A stretch of DNA of 64,000 nucleotides, taken from contig NZ_CP031963.1 of the NCBI RefSeq assembly GCF_003443675.1, positions 3,495,501 through 3,559,500 of the forward strand, given 5' to 3'. The notes under the pieces are model-generated. The model did not search any database. It was not told the DNA's origin and saw only the letters and a program-made list of their open reading frames with translations. This DNA is from Aquimarina sp. BL5 (GTDB lineage: Bacteria; Bacteroidota; Bacteroidia; Flavobacteriales; Flavobacteriaceae). Positions within the stretch are counted from its first letter, which is position 1. The number at the start of each line of letters is the position of its first letter. Positions 43,897-52,659 of the stretch are shown here, piece by piece. The position numbers and the translations under genes are program-made.

Positions 43897-45264
43897 TTAT
43901 TTATATTTTATTATTAAAACGTCTTTACCCCCTCGATTATTAGGGATATCTAAATCATTACTTTCGGAATTACCGGCAATAATGATTTTTTTATCTTGAG
44001 TTTCCATACATCCTTCTGCAAATTCAGAAAGGCTTCCGCCTAAAGTTGATTTCCAGGTTACATCTCCATTACTATCGATTAAAATATTCCAGATATCACT
44101 TTGACCTTGATTTTCGTCAACATCTCCATTATTACTTCTGGAATTACCGGTAATAATAAAACTACCATCTTGCGTAGTGTGAATTCCTCTCGCTGTATCA
44201 AACTCTGTTCCTCCTAATGATTTTTCCCAGATTAAATTTCCGTTACCATCAATCTGAATCATCCATAGATCTGCGTTTCCTTTAGGATCCGAGATATCTC
44301 CATTATCACTTCTAGAATCTCCCACAACAACATATTTTCCATCTCCTGATGATGCAATTGCATATCCTACATCAATTTCAGATCCTCCATAAGATTTCTC
44401 CCAAACTTTAGTTCCTTCGGTATTTATTTTAACTACCCAAAAGTCATAGCTTCCTTTAGTTGAACTAATATCAAAATCGTCACTTTCTGAGGATCCGATC
44501 ATTAAAAAACCTCCATCCTCGGTTTGTACAGTGTCATAGCTTCTATCATTATTAGTTCCTCCAAAATAGCGTCTCCATTCTTTGTTTCCAGAAGCATCTA
44601 GTTTAATTCCCCAAAATTCTCCAACACCGTGTTTTTCAGATTTTTTTCTATTGTCATTTCCTTCACCATTACTAGCTGTAACATCCAGAAATCCTGTTAA
44701 GAAATAACCATTATCAGCAGTTTGCACAATGGAGAAAGCTCGGTCAATACCGGGAAATCCAAAAGACTTTTCCCATTGTAAATTTCCGGAAGCATCAATT
44801 TTTACCATCCAATAGTCTTGCAATCCTGCATTTTCACTTACATCACCATCAGCACTTCTGCTATAACCTACTAAAGCATAACCACCATCATTAGTCTTAA
44901 TAACCCTTTGTCCACGATCATCTCCAGTACCGCCGTAGGTTTTGCTCCAGACTACGGTTCCTTCAGGAGAAATTTTTAAAACCCAAAAATCACTATCAGT
45001 AGCGTCTTTATCCGATATATCCCCATCTACACTTTGAGTATATCCGAAAACGACGTAACCTCCGTCCTCGGATTCTACTATGGATAAAGCGTCGTCTTCA
45101 CCGCTACCACCAAAAGTCTTAACCCACTCTACAGTTCCCTGAAAGCCTTCTTCGGGATTGGTAGTTGGTGGAGAAGAGGTTGCGTTGTCATCACTGCCGC
45201 AAGCTACTATACTTATAACAATAAAAATTAATAGGGATTTGTAAAAGAACTTGAATTTGCACAT
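43897..45264 (-). CDS. Beta-propeller lipoprotein with repeated GGxxxD blades
   Basis: A 455-residue lipoprotein (lipobox ISIVAC). The mature protein is a series of about seven repeats of 50-55 residues, each with the pattern W-x-K-x-[FYL]-GG-[ST]-x-x-D, then a glycine turn and G-x-S-x-S-x-[DN]-G-D[VI]S, then D-x-W-x-[VI]-K-[IL]-[DN]-x-x-G. This is a beta-propeller of the delta-60/PQQ-like look. No catalytic residues stand out. It lies between the LVIVD propellers and MbnP, 3 bases upstream of MbnP, so is part of the operon. Role unknown; a binding scaffold is likely. Confidence 0.82.
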   Translation of the reverse strand: MCKFKFFYKSLLIFIVISIVACGSDDNATSSPPTTNPEEGFQGTVEWVKTFGGSGEDDALSIVESEDGGYVVFGYTQSVDGDISDKDATDSDFWVLKISPEGTVVWSKTYGGTGDDRGQRVIKTNDGGYALVGYSRSADGDVSENAGLQDYWMVKIDASGNLQWEKSFGFPGIDRAFSIVQTADNGYFLTGFLDVTASNGEGNDNRKKSEKHGVGEFWGIKLDASGNKEWRRYFGGTNNDRSYDTVQTEDGGFLMIGSSESDDFDISSTKGSYDFWVVKINTEGTKVWEKSYGGSEIDVGYAIASSGDGKYVVVGDSRSDNGDISDPKGNADLWMIQIDGNGNLIWEKSLGGTEFDTARGIHTTQDGSFIITGNSRSNNGDVDENQGQSDIWNILIDSNGDVTWKSTLGGSLSEFAEGCMETQDKKIIIAGNSESNDLDIPNNRGGKDVLIIKYK

Positions 45265-45278
45265 TTGTTAGTATTAAA

Positions 45279-47765
45279 TTATCTTTTTATTAAACGTTTA
45301 GTAATCTGACTGTTATCATTAAAAACTTTTAAAAGATAAACTCCAGAATTCAAACTTGAGACATCTATTGTTTTTGTAACGTTTCCTGTACTTATCAATT
45401 GTCCGGTAATAGATATAATTTCATACGATGCTGGTTGATCCGTATTTAAAAACACTTCTAAGACCTGACCAAATACTGGATTTGGATATATTTTTAATGC
45501 CATAATATCTTCATCTTCATTACCAAAAACAGGAATGATATTAGAGGATGCTATCTGCACATTATTAGATCTTCCGCAAGAGCCTTCATAGATTTTTACA
45601 GAAGAGAAATCTGAGGTATTACCAGAACCGCTATCATTATCATTGATAAATACCAATCGATCCATTGTTCCAGTGTAGAAACTTCCTACTGGTATTACAT
45701 ACGTTATAAAATTATTGCCAGAATAGTTATCATAATTAGTAACACCATAATTTTGTGTACCGTGTACCTTGAAATATCTAGTGGAAGTTAGGCTGTTATC
45801 ATTTTCAAAACCAACAGCATGAATCTCTCCCTGAGATGAGCTTCTGAATTCAAATTCAATTACGGTATTAGGAGTGACTGTATAGTTATAAGGAATATAT
45901 TTCCAAGTATTATTGGTTAGGGACAGTGTTGTTCCGGTATTATTTACAACAAAGTTACCGGCAGAGTCCTGATTAGAGAATGGAGTGATCTGAAAATCTC
46001 TAAAATCGATACTATCACATGTAGGAGGAGTAGTATTGCCATCCGTTATATTTACATCGTCTATTGCGATATCGCTTTGCCACCCTTGAGAACCACTTCC
46101 TGTTAGTGCACTAAACCGTAATTGTACACTTGCTTCTCCTGAATAAGAGGATAAATCTATTGTTTCGGCATTCCAGTCACTTCCTTGAGCCCCATTTCTG
46201 CTAAAAATAGATGACCAGTTTCCTTGGTTATTAGTTCTTGCTTCTACTGTTAGATTGTTAATAGTACTTCCTAACATGTGATACTGAAATGTAAGGCTAG
46301 GTGAAGTAAGATTAGTAAAATCTAAACAAGGAGAATTTAAAACTGCATTTTTGTTTGGATAACCTGTTCCGTTACCAGAAGCTTCTACATAGATGTAAGT
46401 ATTACCATCTGAAGCACTAGTTGGACCTGTTCCAGTGGAAGGAGTACCTCCAGAATTCCTAGTCCAATTAAGGTCATCACTAGATGCATTTTGCCAAGAC
46501 CCAAAACCAGATTCAAAACTTTCATTGAACGGAAAAGAAGTTACTACCGAAGGACAGTCACCTCCTCCGCCATCTCCAGGTTCACTTTTTCTTACTAAGA
46601 AAAACCCTCCTTCAATATCGCTTATTACTATATTTCCGCTGTTGAAATATGGGTATATGTTCCAAGCTCCATTAAAAGAAGCACTATTACTAGATGGAAA
46701 GGTATCGAAATATCCAATTTCGTTAATGTTGGTGTTTCCAATGTCTGAAATATCAATAACCCTAAACCCTGCTCTATAATTTGCCAAATAAAACTTATCT
46801 CCTTTTACATATCCATTATGATCAATAGCTGGAGTAGGTCCATTGTATATCATATGTTGCTGAGGGTTATCTAAATCTTCAAAATCAAATATGATAGTCC
46901 TAGTATTAAATCCTACTCCTTGCTCATCTGTTTCGTCTCCTAATAGAAAATATCTCATATCATCAGTGAACCACCCTTGATGCGTATATCCAATATTTGT
47001 ATATTGTATTGTAGAAATTGTTACAGGGTTTGATTTATCGGTGATGTCTGCGATTACGACTTCGATCTCGTTACTTCCAATAAGAATTTCTCTTCCGCTA
47101 TAGTCGCTATCAGGACCAGTATAAGTAACTACCTGAGCATCGTGAGTATAAGCTCTTTGACCTCCTGACAAAAACCCTCCAGCATTAGTTGGATTTTTAG
47201 GATCTTGAATATTCACAAACAATGGACCACCATTATATGGTCCAGAACCTCTTTGTGCTCCTACGATATAAGCAAATCCAGTATCTTCATTAATTACAAT
47301 ATTGTGTGCGTTTCCAAACTGTGTATATCTGGTATCTGCAGAAAAATTTGCAGGAGGATTAGAAACGTTACGCAATCTAGTTAAATCAAAAACTTGCATA
47401 CCGTGACCAGAAGCCTCACTTACTATAAAAGCGTGGTTATTATAGACTTTAACATCTCTCCACAGACTATTACCCGTGGCAGTAGGAAGTTTACCGAGAT
47501 AAACCGGGTTGGTAGGGTTAGAGATATCTATAAACGCAGTACCATTATTTAAGCCAATGATTGCATACTCTTTAGATGTTTGAGTATCTGTCCATCCCCA
47601 ACTGTCATTTCCGGAGCTAGCGTTCATTTGAGAAAGTGAAATTGTAGACATAAGATCATAATCTTTACATGGATAAGATCCCGCAAATCCATTTGTGCAA
47701 GGTGTTTGACTTTGGCAAATAAGAGTAAATACCAAAAAGCATAAAGCTAAGGGTAGTTTTTTCAT
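45279..47765 (-). CDS. Choice-of-anchor B (LVIVD) propeller with jelly-roll domain and T9SS tail
   Basis: An 828-residue secreted protein. Signal peptide ends TLICQSQ. Residues about 25-395 form the choice-of-anchor B propeller, with His motifs GHGMQVFD, NAHNIVIN, THDAQVVT, THQGWFT and DHNGYVKG. A jelly-roll domain (about 405-580; FNESFESGFGSWQNASSDDL, VQLRFSALTGSGSQGW) and another beta domain (about 590-740) follow. The last 75 residues are a type A T9SS sorting domain: IYPNPVFGQ, SITGQLISTG, LNSGVYLLKV, ending KRLIKR. It is exported by the type IX system to the surface. Third of three tandem paralogues, 15 bases from the propeller lipoprotein. Confidence 0.92.
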   Translation of the reverse strand: MKKLPLALCFLVFTLICQSQTPCTNGFAGSYPCKDYDLMSTISLSQMNASSGNDSWGWTDTQTSKEYAIIGLNNGTAFIDISNPTNPVYLGKLPTATGNSLWRDVKVYNNHAFIVSEASGHGMQVFDLTRLRNVSNPPANFSADTRYTQFGNAHNIVINEDTGFAYIVGAQRGSGPYNGGPLFVNIQDPKNPTNAGGFLSGGQRAYTHDAQVVTYTGPDSDYSGREILIGSNEIEVVIADITDKSNPVTISTIQYTNIGYTHQGWFTDDMRYFLLGDETDEQGVGFNTRTIIFDFEDLDNPQQHMIYNGPTPAIDHNGYVKGDKFYLANYRAGFRVIDISDIGNTNINEIGYFDTFPSSNSASFNGAWNIYPYFNSGNIVISDIEGGFFLVRKSEPGDGGGGDCPSVVTSFPFNESFESGFGSWQNASSDDLNWTRNSGGTPSTGTGPTSASDGNTYIYVEASGNGTGYPNKNAVLNSPCLDFTNLTSPSLTFQYHMLGSTINNLTVEARTNNQGNWSSIFSRNGAQGSDWNAETIDLSSYSGEASVQLRFSALTGSGSQGWQSDIAIDDVNITDGNTTPPTCDSIDFRDFQITPFSNQDSAGNFVVNNTGTTLSLTNNTWKYIPYNYTVTPNTVIEFEFRSSSQGEIHAVGFENDNSLTSTRYFKVHGTQNYGVTNYDNYSGNNFITYVIPVGSFYTGTMDRLVFINDNDSGSGNTSDFSSVKIYEGSCGRSNNVQIASSNIIPVFGNEDEDIMALKIYPNPVFGQVLEVFLNTDQPASYEIISITGQLISTGNVTKTIDVSSLNSGVYLLKVFNDNSQITKRLIKR

Positions 47766-47795
47766 GAGTTTGTGTAATTTAGTAGTTAGTTTGAA

Positions 47796-47830
47796 CTAGT
47801 TCTTAAAAACTAGCGCTTTACACAAAATTA
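47796..47830 (-). promoter_or_regulatory. -7 box and 18-bp inverted repeat before the third LVIVD gene
   Basis: Minus strand reads TAATTTTG at 47830-47823, a perfect TAnnTTTG. Just downstream, covering the expected start site, is the 18-bp near-perfect palindrome CTAGTT ... AACTAG (47796-47813, one mismatched pair). It could be an operator or start a new transcript for the 47765-42094 genes. Confidence 0.4.
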
Positions 47831-47929
47831 ATCTAAAAAACTCCAAACTAAGTCCTAGCTTTCCACACTATTTATCCGGTTTAACCACCTTATTATCAAT
47901 ATTTAATCGTTTTTAATAATTATTAAGTA

Positions 47930-49372
47930 TTAGTTAACAATCAATTTCTTAGTAACATCGTTTATCCTGAGTAGATAAATTCCAGGATCGTATTCTAAAT
48001 TAATCGTTATACTATTAGAGTTATCAAATTTGGTAATCTCTCTCATTTTTTTTCCAACAACATTAAATATTTCTATTTTTTTTAAGTCAAATGTGTTTAT
48101 TCCGTCTATTGTAATTGCGGAGCTTGTTGGGTTTGGATACATTTTGAATTCAGGCTTCTGCGAAAAATCTGTCACATTTAAAGTATTACTTTCTCTTACA
48201 AGTAAAAAACCTGATTCGATATCACTGATCACAATATTTCCACTATCGAAATATGGATACACACTCCAGGCACCATTAAAAGCAGCACTATTACTTGAAG
48301 GGAAACTGTCAAAAGAACCAATTTCCGATATATTTTTATTTGCTATATCCGAAATGTCAATTACACGCAATCCGGCTCTATAATTCGCCATATAAAATTT
48401 ATTCCCTTTTACATATCCATTATGATCTATCGCTGCTGTAGGTCCGGTGTAATTAAAATGAAACTTAGGATTATCTAAATCTTCAAAATCAAAAATGATG
48501 GTTCTGGTATTAAAGCCTACTCTACTTTCATCACCTTCATCTCCAAGTAAAAAATAACGTTGATCTTCTGTAAACCATCCTTGATGAACGTATCCAATAT
48601 CAGTATACCCAATTGTAGAAATAGTTACTGGGTTTGTTTTATCCGTGATATCAGCAATTACGATTTCAATTTCATTACTGCCTATAAGAATTTCACGACC
48701 TGTATAATCTGTGTCAGGACCGTTGTATATTACTGCTTGCGCATCATGACTATAGGCTTCGCCTCCTGTAGAAAGGAAACCACCTGCATCCACAGGGTTT
48801 TTAGGATCTCGAATATCAATAAAAATAGGCCCTCCTTCATATGGTCCAGATCTACTAGTACCTACGGCGTATGCGAATCCAGAATCTTCATTAATAACAA
48901 TGTTGTGTGCATTACCAAATCCAGTATATCTACCATCAGCGGTAAAGGTTTCTGGAGGATTGGTTACATTGCGCAACCTTGTCAAATCAAATATTTGCAT
49001 TCCATGACTTCCAATTGGTATAAAATCAGCTACGATATAGGCATGATTTTGATATACTTTAACATCTCTCCACGAGCTAGATGCTACCGCAGAAGGTAGT
49101 TTTCCGACATAAATGGGATTTATGGGATCAGATATATCTATAAAAGCGGTTCCGTTATCTAACCCAATAATTGCGTATTCTTTTCCATTAGTAGGATCTG
49201 TCCAGCCCCAACTATCACTTCCTTCATTAGCATCCATAGTGGCTAGTGAAACCTGAGACATTAAAATGTAATCATCGCAAGGAAAAGAACCTGCCATTCC
49301 ATTATCACATGTAGTTTGAGATTGCAAAATAAATGACGAAAAAATTAAGTTTAGTAAGATCAGTTTTTTCAT
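47930..49372 (-). CDS. Choice-of-anchor B (LVIVD) propeller with T9SS tail
   Basis: A 480-residue secreted protein. Signal peptide MKKLILLNLIFSSFILQSQ. The propeller (about 20-400) is very similar to the two neighbouring paralogues and keeps SHGMQIFD, NAHNIVIN, SHDAQAVI, VHQGWFT and DHNGYVKG. A short linker leads to a type A T9SS sorting domain (about 405-480; MYPNPTSSAI, IFNVVGKKMRE, YDPGIYLLRI, ending KKLIVN). The protein is thus exported through T9SS and probably attached to the surface. It lacks the jelly-roll domains of the third paralogue. Confidence 0.92.
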   Translation of the reverse strand: MKKLILLNLIFSSFILQSQTTCDNGMAGSFPCDDYILMSQVSLATMDANEGSDSWGWTDPTNGKEYAIIGLDNGTAFIDISDPINPIYVGKLPSAVASSSWRDVKVYQNHAYIVADFIPIGSHGMQIFDLTRLRNVTNPPETFTADGRYTGFGNAHNIVINEDSGFAYAVGTSRSGPYEGGPIFIDIRDPKNPVDAGGFLSTGGEAYSHDAQAVIYNGPDTDYTGREILIGSNEIEIVIADITDKTNPVTISTIGYTDIGYVHQGWFTEDQRYFLLGDEGDESRVGFNTRTIIFDFEDLDNPKFHFNYTGPTAAIDHNGYVKGNKFYMANYRAGLRVIDISDIANKNISEIGSFDSFPSSNSAAFNGAWSVYPYFDSGNIVISDIESGFLLVRESNTLNVTDFSQKPEFKMYPNPTSSAITIDGINTFDLKKIEIFNVVGKKMREITKFDNSNSITINLEYDPGIYLLRINDVTKKLIVN

Positions 49373-49434
49373 TGGTTGAGTTTTTTTAAAGAGTATAATT
49401 AAATGAGGTTTTATAAAATGATATTATTTTTTTG

Positions 49435-50661
49435 TTAAGGTATGATTTCTTTTACTAAGAGGAATCCAGAATTTATATCGCTGATCACAATATTTCCACT
49501 TTCAAAATAGGGATAAACGTTCCACGCGCCACTAAAACTTACACTATTATTTGAAGGAAAAGTGTCGAAAAAACTGATTTCGCGCATCGAATTAGAACTT
49601 ATATCAGAAATATCAATGATTCTCATACCAGCGGTATAATTGGCCAAATAAAATTTATTTCCCTTTACATAACCATTATGGTCAATAGAAGGTGTAGGGC
49701 CTGTATAATTCATATGAAATCTTGGATTGTCAAGATCTTCAAAATCAAAGACAATGGTGCGTGTATTAAAGCCAACACTTGTCTCATCTAGTTCATCACC
49801 AAGTAAGAAAAATCGCTGATTTTCAGTAAACCAACCTTGATGAGTATATCCTATATTAGCATAATTAATCGTAGAGATGGTTCTGGGGGCATTTTTGTCA
49901 GTGATATCTGCAATTACAATTTCTATTTGATTACTTCCTATCAAAATTTCTCTTCCTGTATAATCGCTATCTGGTCCGTTATAAGTTACCACTTGTGCAT
50001 CGTGACTGTAGGCGTCGCCACCATCAGAAATAAAGCCTCCAGCTGCTATTGGATTCGTTGGATCCTGGATATTTACAAAGTGTGGACCGCCACCAAAAGT
50101 AGACGTTCCTACACCATATGCAAACCCAGTATTTTCGTTAATGACAATATTATGTGCATTACCAAAACCTGTATATCGTGCATCCGCAGTAAATGTTTCC
50201 GGTGGATTACTAACATTCCTTAATCTAGTTAAATCAAAAACCTGCATTCCATGACCAGCAGCTTCGCTAACTATAAAAGCATGATTTTGATATACTTTTA
50301 CATCACGCCAAGAGCTGTTTTGTGTAGCAGTGGGTAATTTTCCTAAATACACAGGAGTTTCAGGAGTAGAAATATCAATAAAAGCGGTACCATTATCAAG
50401 GCACATAATAACATATTCTTTACCATCACTTGGATCCGTCCATCCCCAACTATCGTTTCCAGCTGAAGCATTCATTGTACTTAAAGATATCGAAGAGACA
50501 AAATCAATACCACAACTTGGATAAATCCCACCAGACACTTGATTTGTGCAGTTTGCATTCTGGTTCCCGTCATTTCCACTAGTTTGATCATCATCATTAC
50601 TACAGTTTATAACTGATAATAATGTGAAAAAACAAATCACTACACTAAAATACTTTTTCAT
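49435..50661 (-). CDS. Choice-of-anchor B (LVIVD) propeller lipoprotein
   Basis: A 408-residue lipoprotein (FTLLSVINC, lipid Cys20) with a Gly/Asn/Asp linker, then the propeller (about 36-405) with GHGMQVFD, NAHNIVIN, SHDAQVVT, THQGWFT and DHNGYVKG. There is no sorting tail: the protein ends in the last blade (GFLLVKEIIP). The first of three tandem paralogues, it uses lipid anchoring where the other two use T9SS. First gene of the run that ends with the MbnP/MbnH-like pair. Confidence 0.92.
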   Translation of the reverse strand: MKKYFSVVICFFTLLSVINCSNDDDQTSGNDGNQNANCTNQVSGGIYPSCGIDFVSSISLSTMNASAGNDSWGWTDPSDGKEYVIMCLDNGTAFIDISTPETPVYLGKLPTATQNSSWRDVKVYQNHAFIVSEAAGHGMQVFDLTRLRNVSNPPETFTADARYTGFGNAHNIVINENTGFAYGVGTSTFGGGPHFVNIQDPTNPIAAGGFISDGGDAYSHDAQVVTYNGPDSDYTGREILIGSNQIEIVIADITDKNAPRTISTINYANIGYTHQGWFTENQRFFLLGDELDETSVGFNTRTIVFDFEDLDNPRFHMNYTGPTPSIDHNGYVKGNKFYLANYTAGMRIIDISDISSNSMREISFFDTFPSNNSVSFSGAWNVYPYFESGNIVISDINSGFLLVKEIIP

Positions 50662-51100
50662 TTACTAGAATTAAATATTAATTAGAGACTTATATATATA
50701 ACAGTTTATTAGCTAAATACCCTACTAGACCATATAATGTGAGCTATTCAAAACTGTATTTGATATTTGTTTTAAGAGAAATATGAGTCTGTGGTTTTGA
50801 AAAACTTTGATGAAAAAGGTAACAAAAATTTATGACTATTAATATTTAGGACGTTAAACAATGAAAAGTTAAATGAAAGAAAACAAAGTTTTTTAAGAAG
50901 ATAGTATAATATTATTGGTTGTAAGTTCTATGAAACTTGGTAGCACATTAATTATGATTTAAAATTTTGCTCTACGATCTCTAGAGTTACTGATTGGTAT
51001 TTATAGATGGTTCGACAGTTGCAAATCACGAATGAAAATGTATCTAGAGCAAACAAATTAATCCTGGATTTTTCTAGATTTTTTATATAATGAAATCACC
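50662..51100. other. Divergent intergenic region, no gene seen
   Basis: About 440 bases between the divergent LVIVD lipoprotein and thiL genes. The promoter of the minus-strand propeller operon should be here, but I find no perfect TAnnTTTG box for it, only near matches (for example on the minus strand near 50749). No frame, hairpin or repeat is convincing. Confidence 0.5.
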
Positions 51101-51108
51101 TTGTTTCC

Positions 51109-51116
51109 TACCTTTG
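51109..51116 (+). promoter_or_regulatory. -7 box directly before thiL (leaderless transcript)
   Basis: TACCTTTG is a perfect TAnnTTTG that ends only 5 bases before the thiL ATG at 51122. With usual spacing transcription begins at or within a base or two of the ATG, so the mRNA would have no leader. Confidence 0.55.
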
Positions 51117-51121
51117 CAATT

Positions 51122-52168
51122 ATGATTGAAGATAAAAATACATCAAGGACATCATTGTCAGAATTAGGAGAATTTGGTTTGATCGATCATTTAACCAAAA
51201 ATTTTGAAATCAAACATGAATCTACCATTCGAGGCATTGGCGATGATGCTGCAGTGTTGGATTTTAAAAACAAAAAATGTGTATTAACCACAGACTTTTT
51301 GATTGAAGGAGTGCATTTTGATTTATCCTATGTTCCGCTAAAGCATTTGGGCTATAAGGCAGTAATGGTGAATCTTTCTGATGTCTATGCAATGAATGCG
51401 ACTGCAACACAAATTACAGTGTCTATAGCGGTATCTAACAGATTTCCTTTGGAAGCATTAGAAGAACTATATGCAGGGATTGAAGCTGCAGCCAAAATAT
51501 ATAATATAGACGTAGTAGGAGGTGATACAACCTCTTCTACCACTGGATTATTGATAAGCATTACGGCTGTAGGGCATGCGGATGAAGAAAGTTTAGTATA
51601 TCGTGATGGTGCAGGAGAAAACGATTTATTGGTAGTAACTGGAGATTTAGGAGCAGCATATTTGGGACTTCAGATATTAGAAAGAGAAAAACAGGTATAT
51701 AAGGCGAATCCTAATTCTCAACCAGATCTGGATCAGTATTCATATTTAATAGAACGACAATTAAAACCTGAAGCTAGAAAAGACATATCAGAACTTCTTA
51801 AAGCTCTAGAGGTAAAACCAACAAGTATGATCGATATAAGTGATGGTTTATCTTCTGAAGTGATACATTTATGTAAAAGATCTAAAGTAGGAGTAAATCT
51901 ATACGAAGAAAAGATTCCACTGGATCCTGTAGTTATTTCTACTTGTGAGGAGTTTAAATTAAATAGTACAACCGTAGCTCTAAGTGGAGGAGAGGATTAC
52001 GAATTATTATTTACGATTAAACAAGAAGATTTTCCTAAGATTAAAGCAAACCCGAATCTTACCGTAATTGGTCATATGACAGATGAAAAAAGCGGAATAG
52101 GATTAGTTACTAGAGCAAATGAAAAAATTCAACTAACTGCTCAAGGATGGAATCCTATAAAAGAATAA
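51122..52168 (+). CDS. thiL: Thiamine-monophosphate kinase
   Basis: A 348-residue cytoplasmic enzyme that makes thiamine diphosphate from thiamine monophosphate and ATP. The start is ATG 51122 (MIEDKNTSRTSLSELGEFGL), typical for Bacteroidota ThiL; a TTG seven codons earlier lies across the -7 box. Motifs: IGDDAAVLDF (Mg/ATP), GVHFDLSYVPLKHLGYKAV, VVGGDTTSS, DLLVVTGDLGAAYLG, MIDISDGLSSEV and LSGGEDYELLFT. No other thiamine gene is nearby. Confidence 0.95.
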   Translation: MIEDKNTSRTSLSELGEFGLIDHLTKNFEIKHESTIRGIGDDAAVLDFKNKKCVLTTDFLIEGVHFDLSYVPLKHLGYKAVMVNLSDVYAMNATATQITVSIAVSNRFPLEALEELYAGIEAAAKIYNIDVVGGDTTSSTTGLLISITAVGHADEESLVYRDGAGENDLLVVTGDLGAAYLGLQILEREKQVYKANPNSQPDLDQYSYLIERQLKPEARKDISELLKALEVKPTSMIDISDGLSSEVIHLCKRSKVGVNLYEEKIPLDPVVISTCEEFKLNSTTVALSGGEDYELLFTIKQEDFPKIKANPNLTVIGHMTDEKSGIGLVTRANEKIQLTAQGWNPIKE

Positions 52169-52169
52169 T

Positions 52170-52439
52170 TTAAGAAGCCGTCTGAAGACTTATTTTACCT
52201 TTATTTCTTGCAATCTTCTTAGCGTGCACAGATGCTAGTGCATCATTAATTTCCTTAAGTTTTGGAGTCATTACTTCTAATCTACCTCTGCTATTCGTAG
52301 TTGCCTGTTCACCACAATGAGAACAAGTATACTCTTTTATATGATGTGTAACTTGCTTGGAAGTAACATAATCGTGGCCGAATAAAGCGCAATAAATTTT
52401 TGAAATGGAGAATGACGAATTGGGTATAGATTTCTTCAT
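52170..52439 (-). CDS. DUF1660-like small zinc-ribbon protein
   Basis: An 89-residue protein. IYCALFGHDYVTSKQVTHHIKEYTCSHCGEQ has the DUF1660 look (C-x-x-x-G-H ... Y-x-C-x-x-C), with Cys/His residues that could hold zinc. The family was described from prophages but is widespread in Flavobacteriaceae chromosomes. It is convergent with thiL, one base apart. Function unknown. Confidence 0.72.
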   Translation of the reverse strand: MKKSIPNSSFSISKIYCALFGHDYVTSKQVTHHIKEYTCSHCGEQATTNSRGRLEVMTPKLKEINDALASVHAKKIARNKGKISLQTAS

Positions 52440-52659
52440 TTTGTAGGGGTTAAAAGTTCATTATCAATACAATAATAAGTTTTTTTTAGTTATTAACAAC
52501 ATTTTGTAAGAAAAATTTTTGAAAAAACTCCAAATTTTGCTTTAAAAGTGTATTTTATAGTGGTTTTGACCTTTAAAAATGTATTTCGTCGGATAATTAA
52601 TGAGTAATTATGGTCTTTTTTAAGTGGAGAGGTAAGGCTAGAAAATAGGGGAATATATG

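Noticed and set aside
48560..49099. A 179-codon open frame on the plus strand
   Set aside because: Lies wholly inside the minus-strand LVIVD propeller gene, is Cys/Ser/Arg-rich without domain character, and a similar antisense frame occurs over the paralogue, as expected from shared codon patterns.
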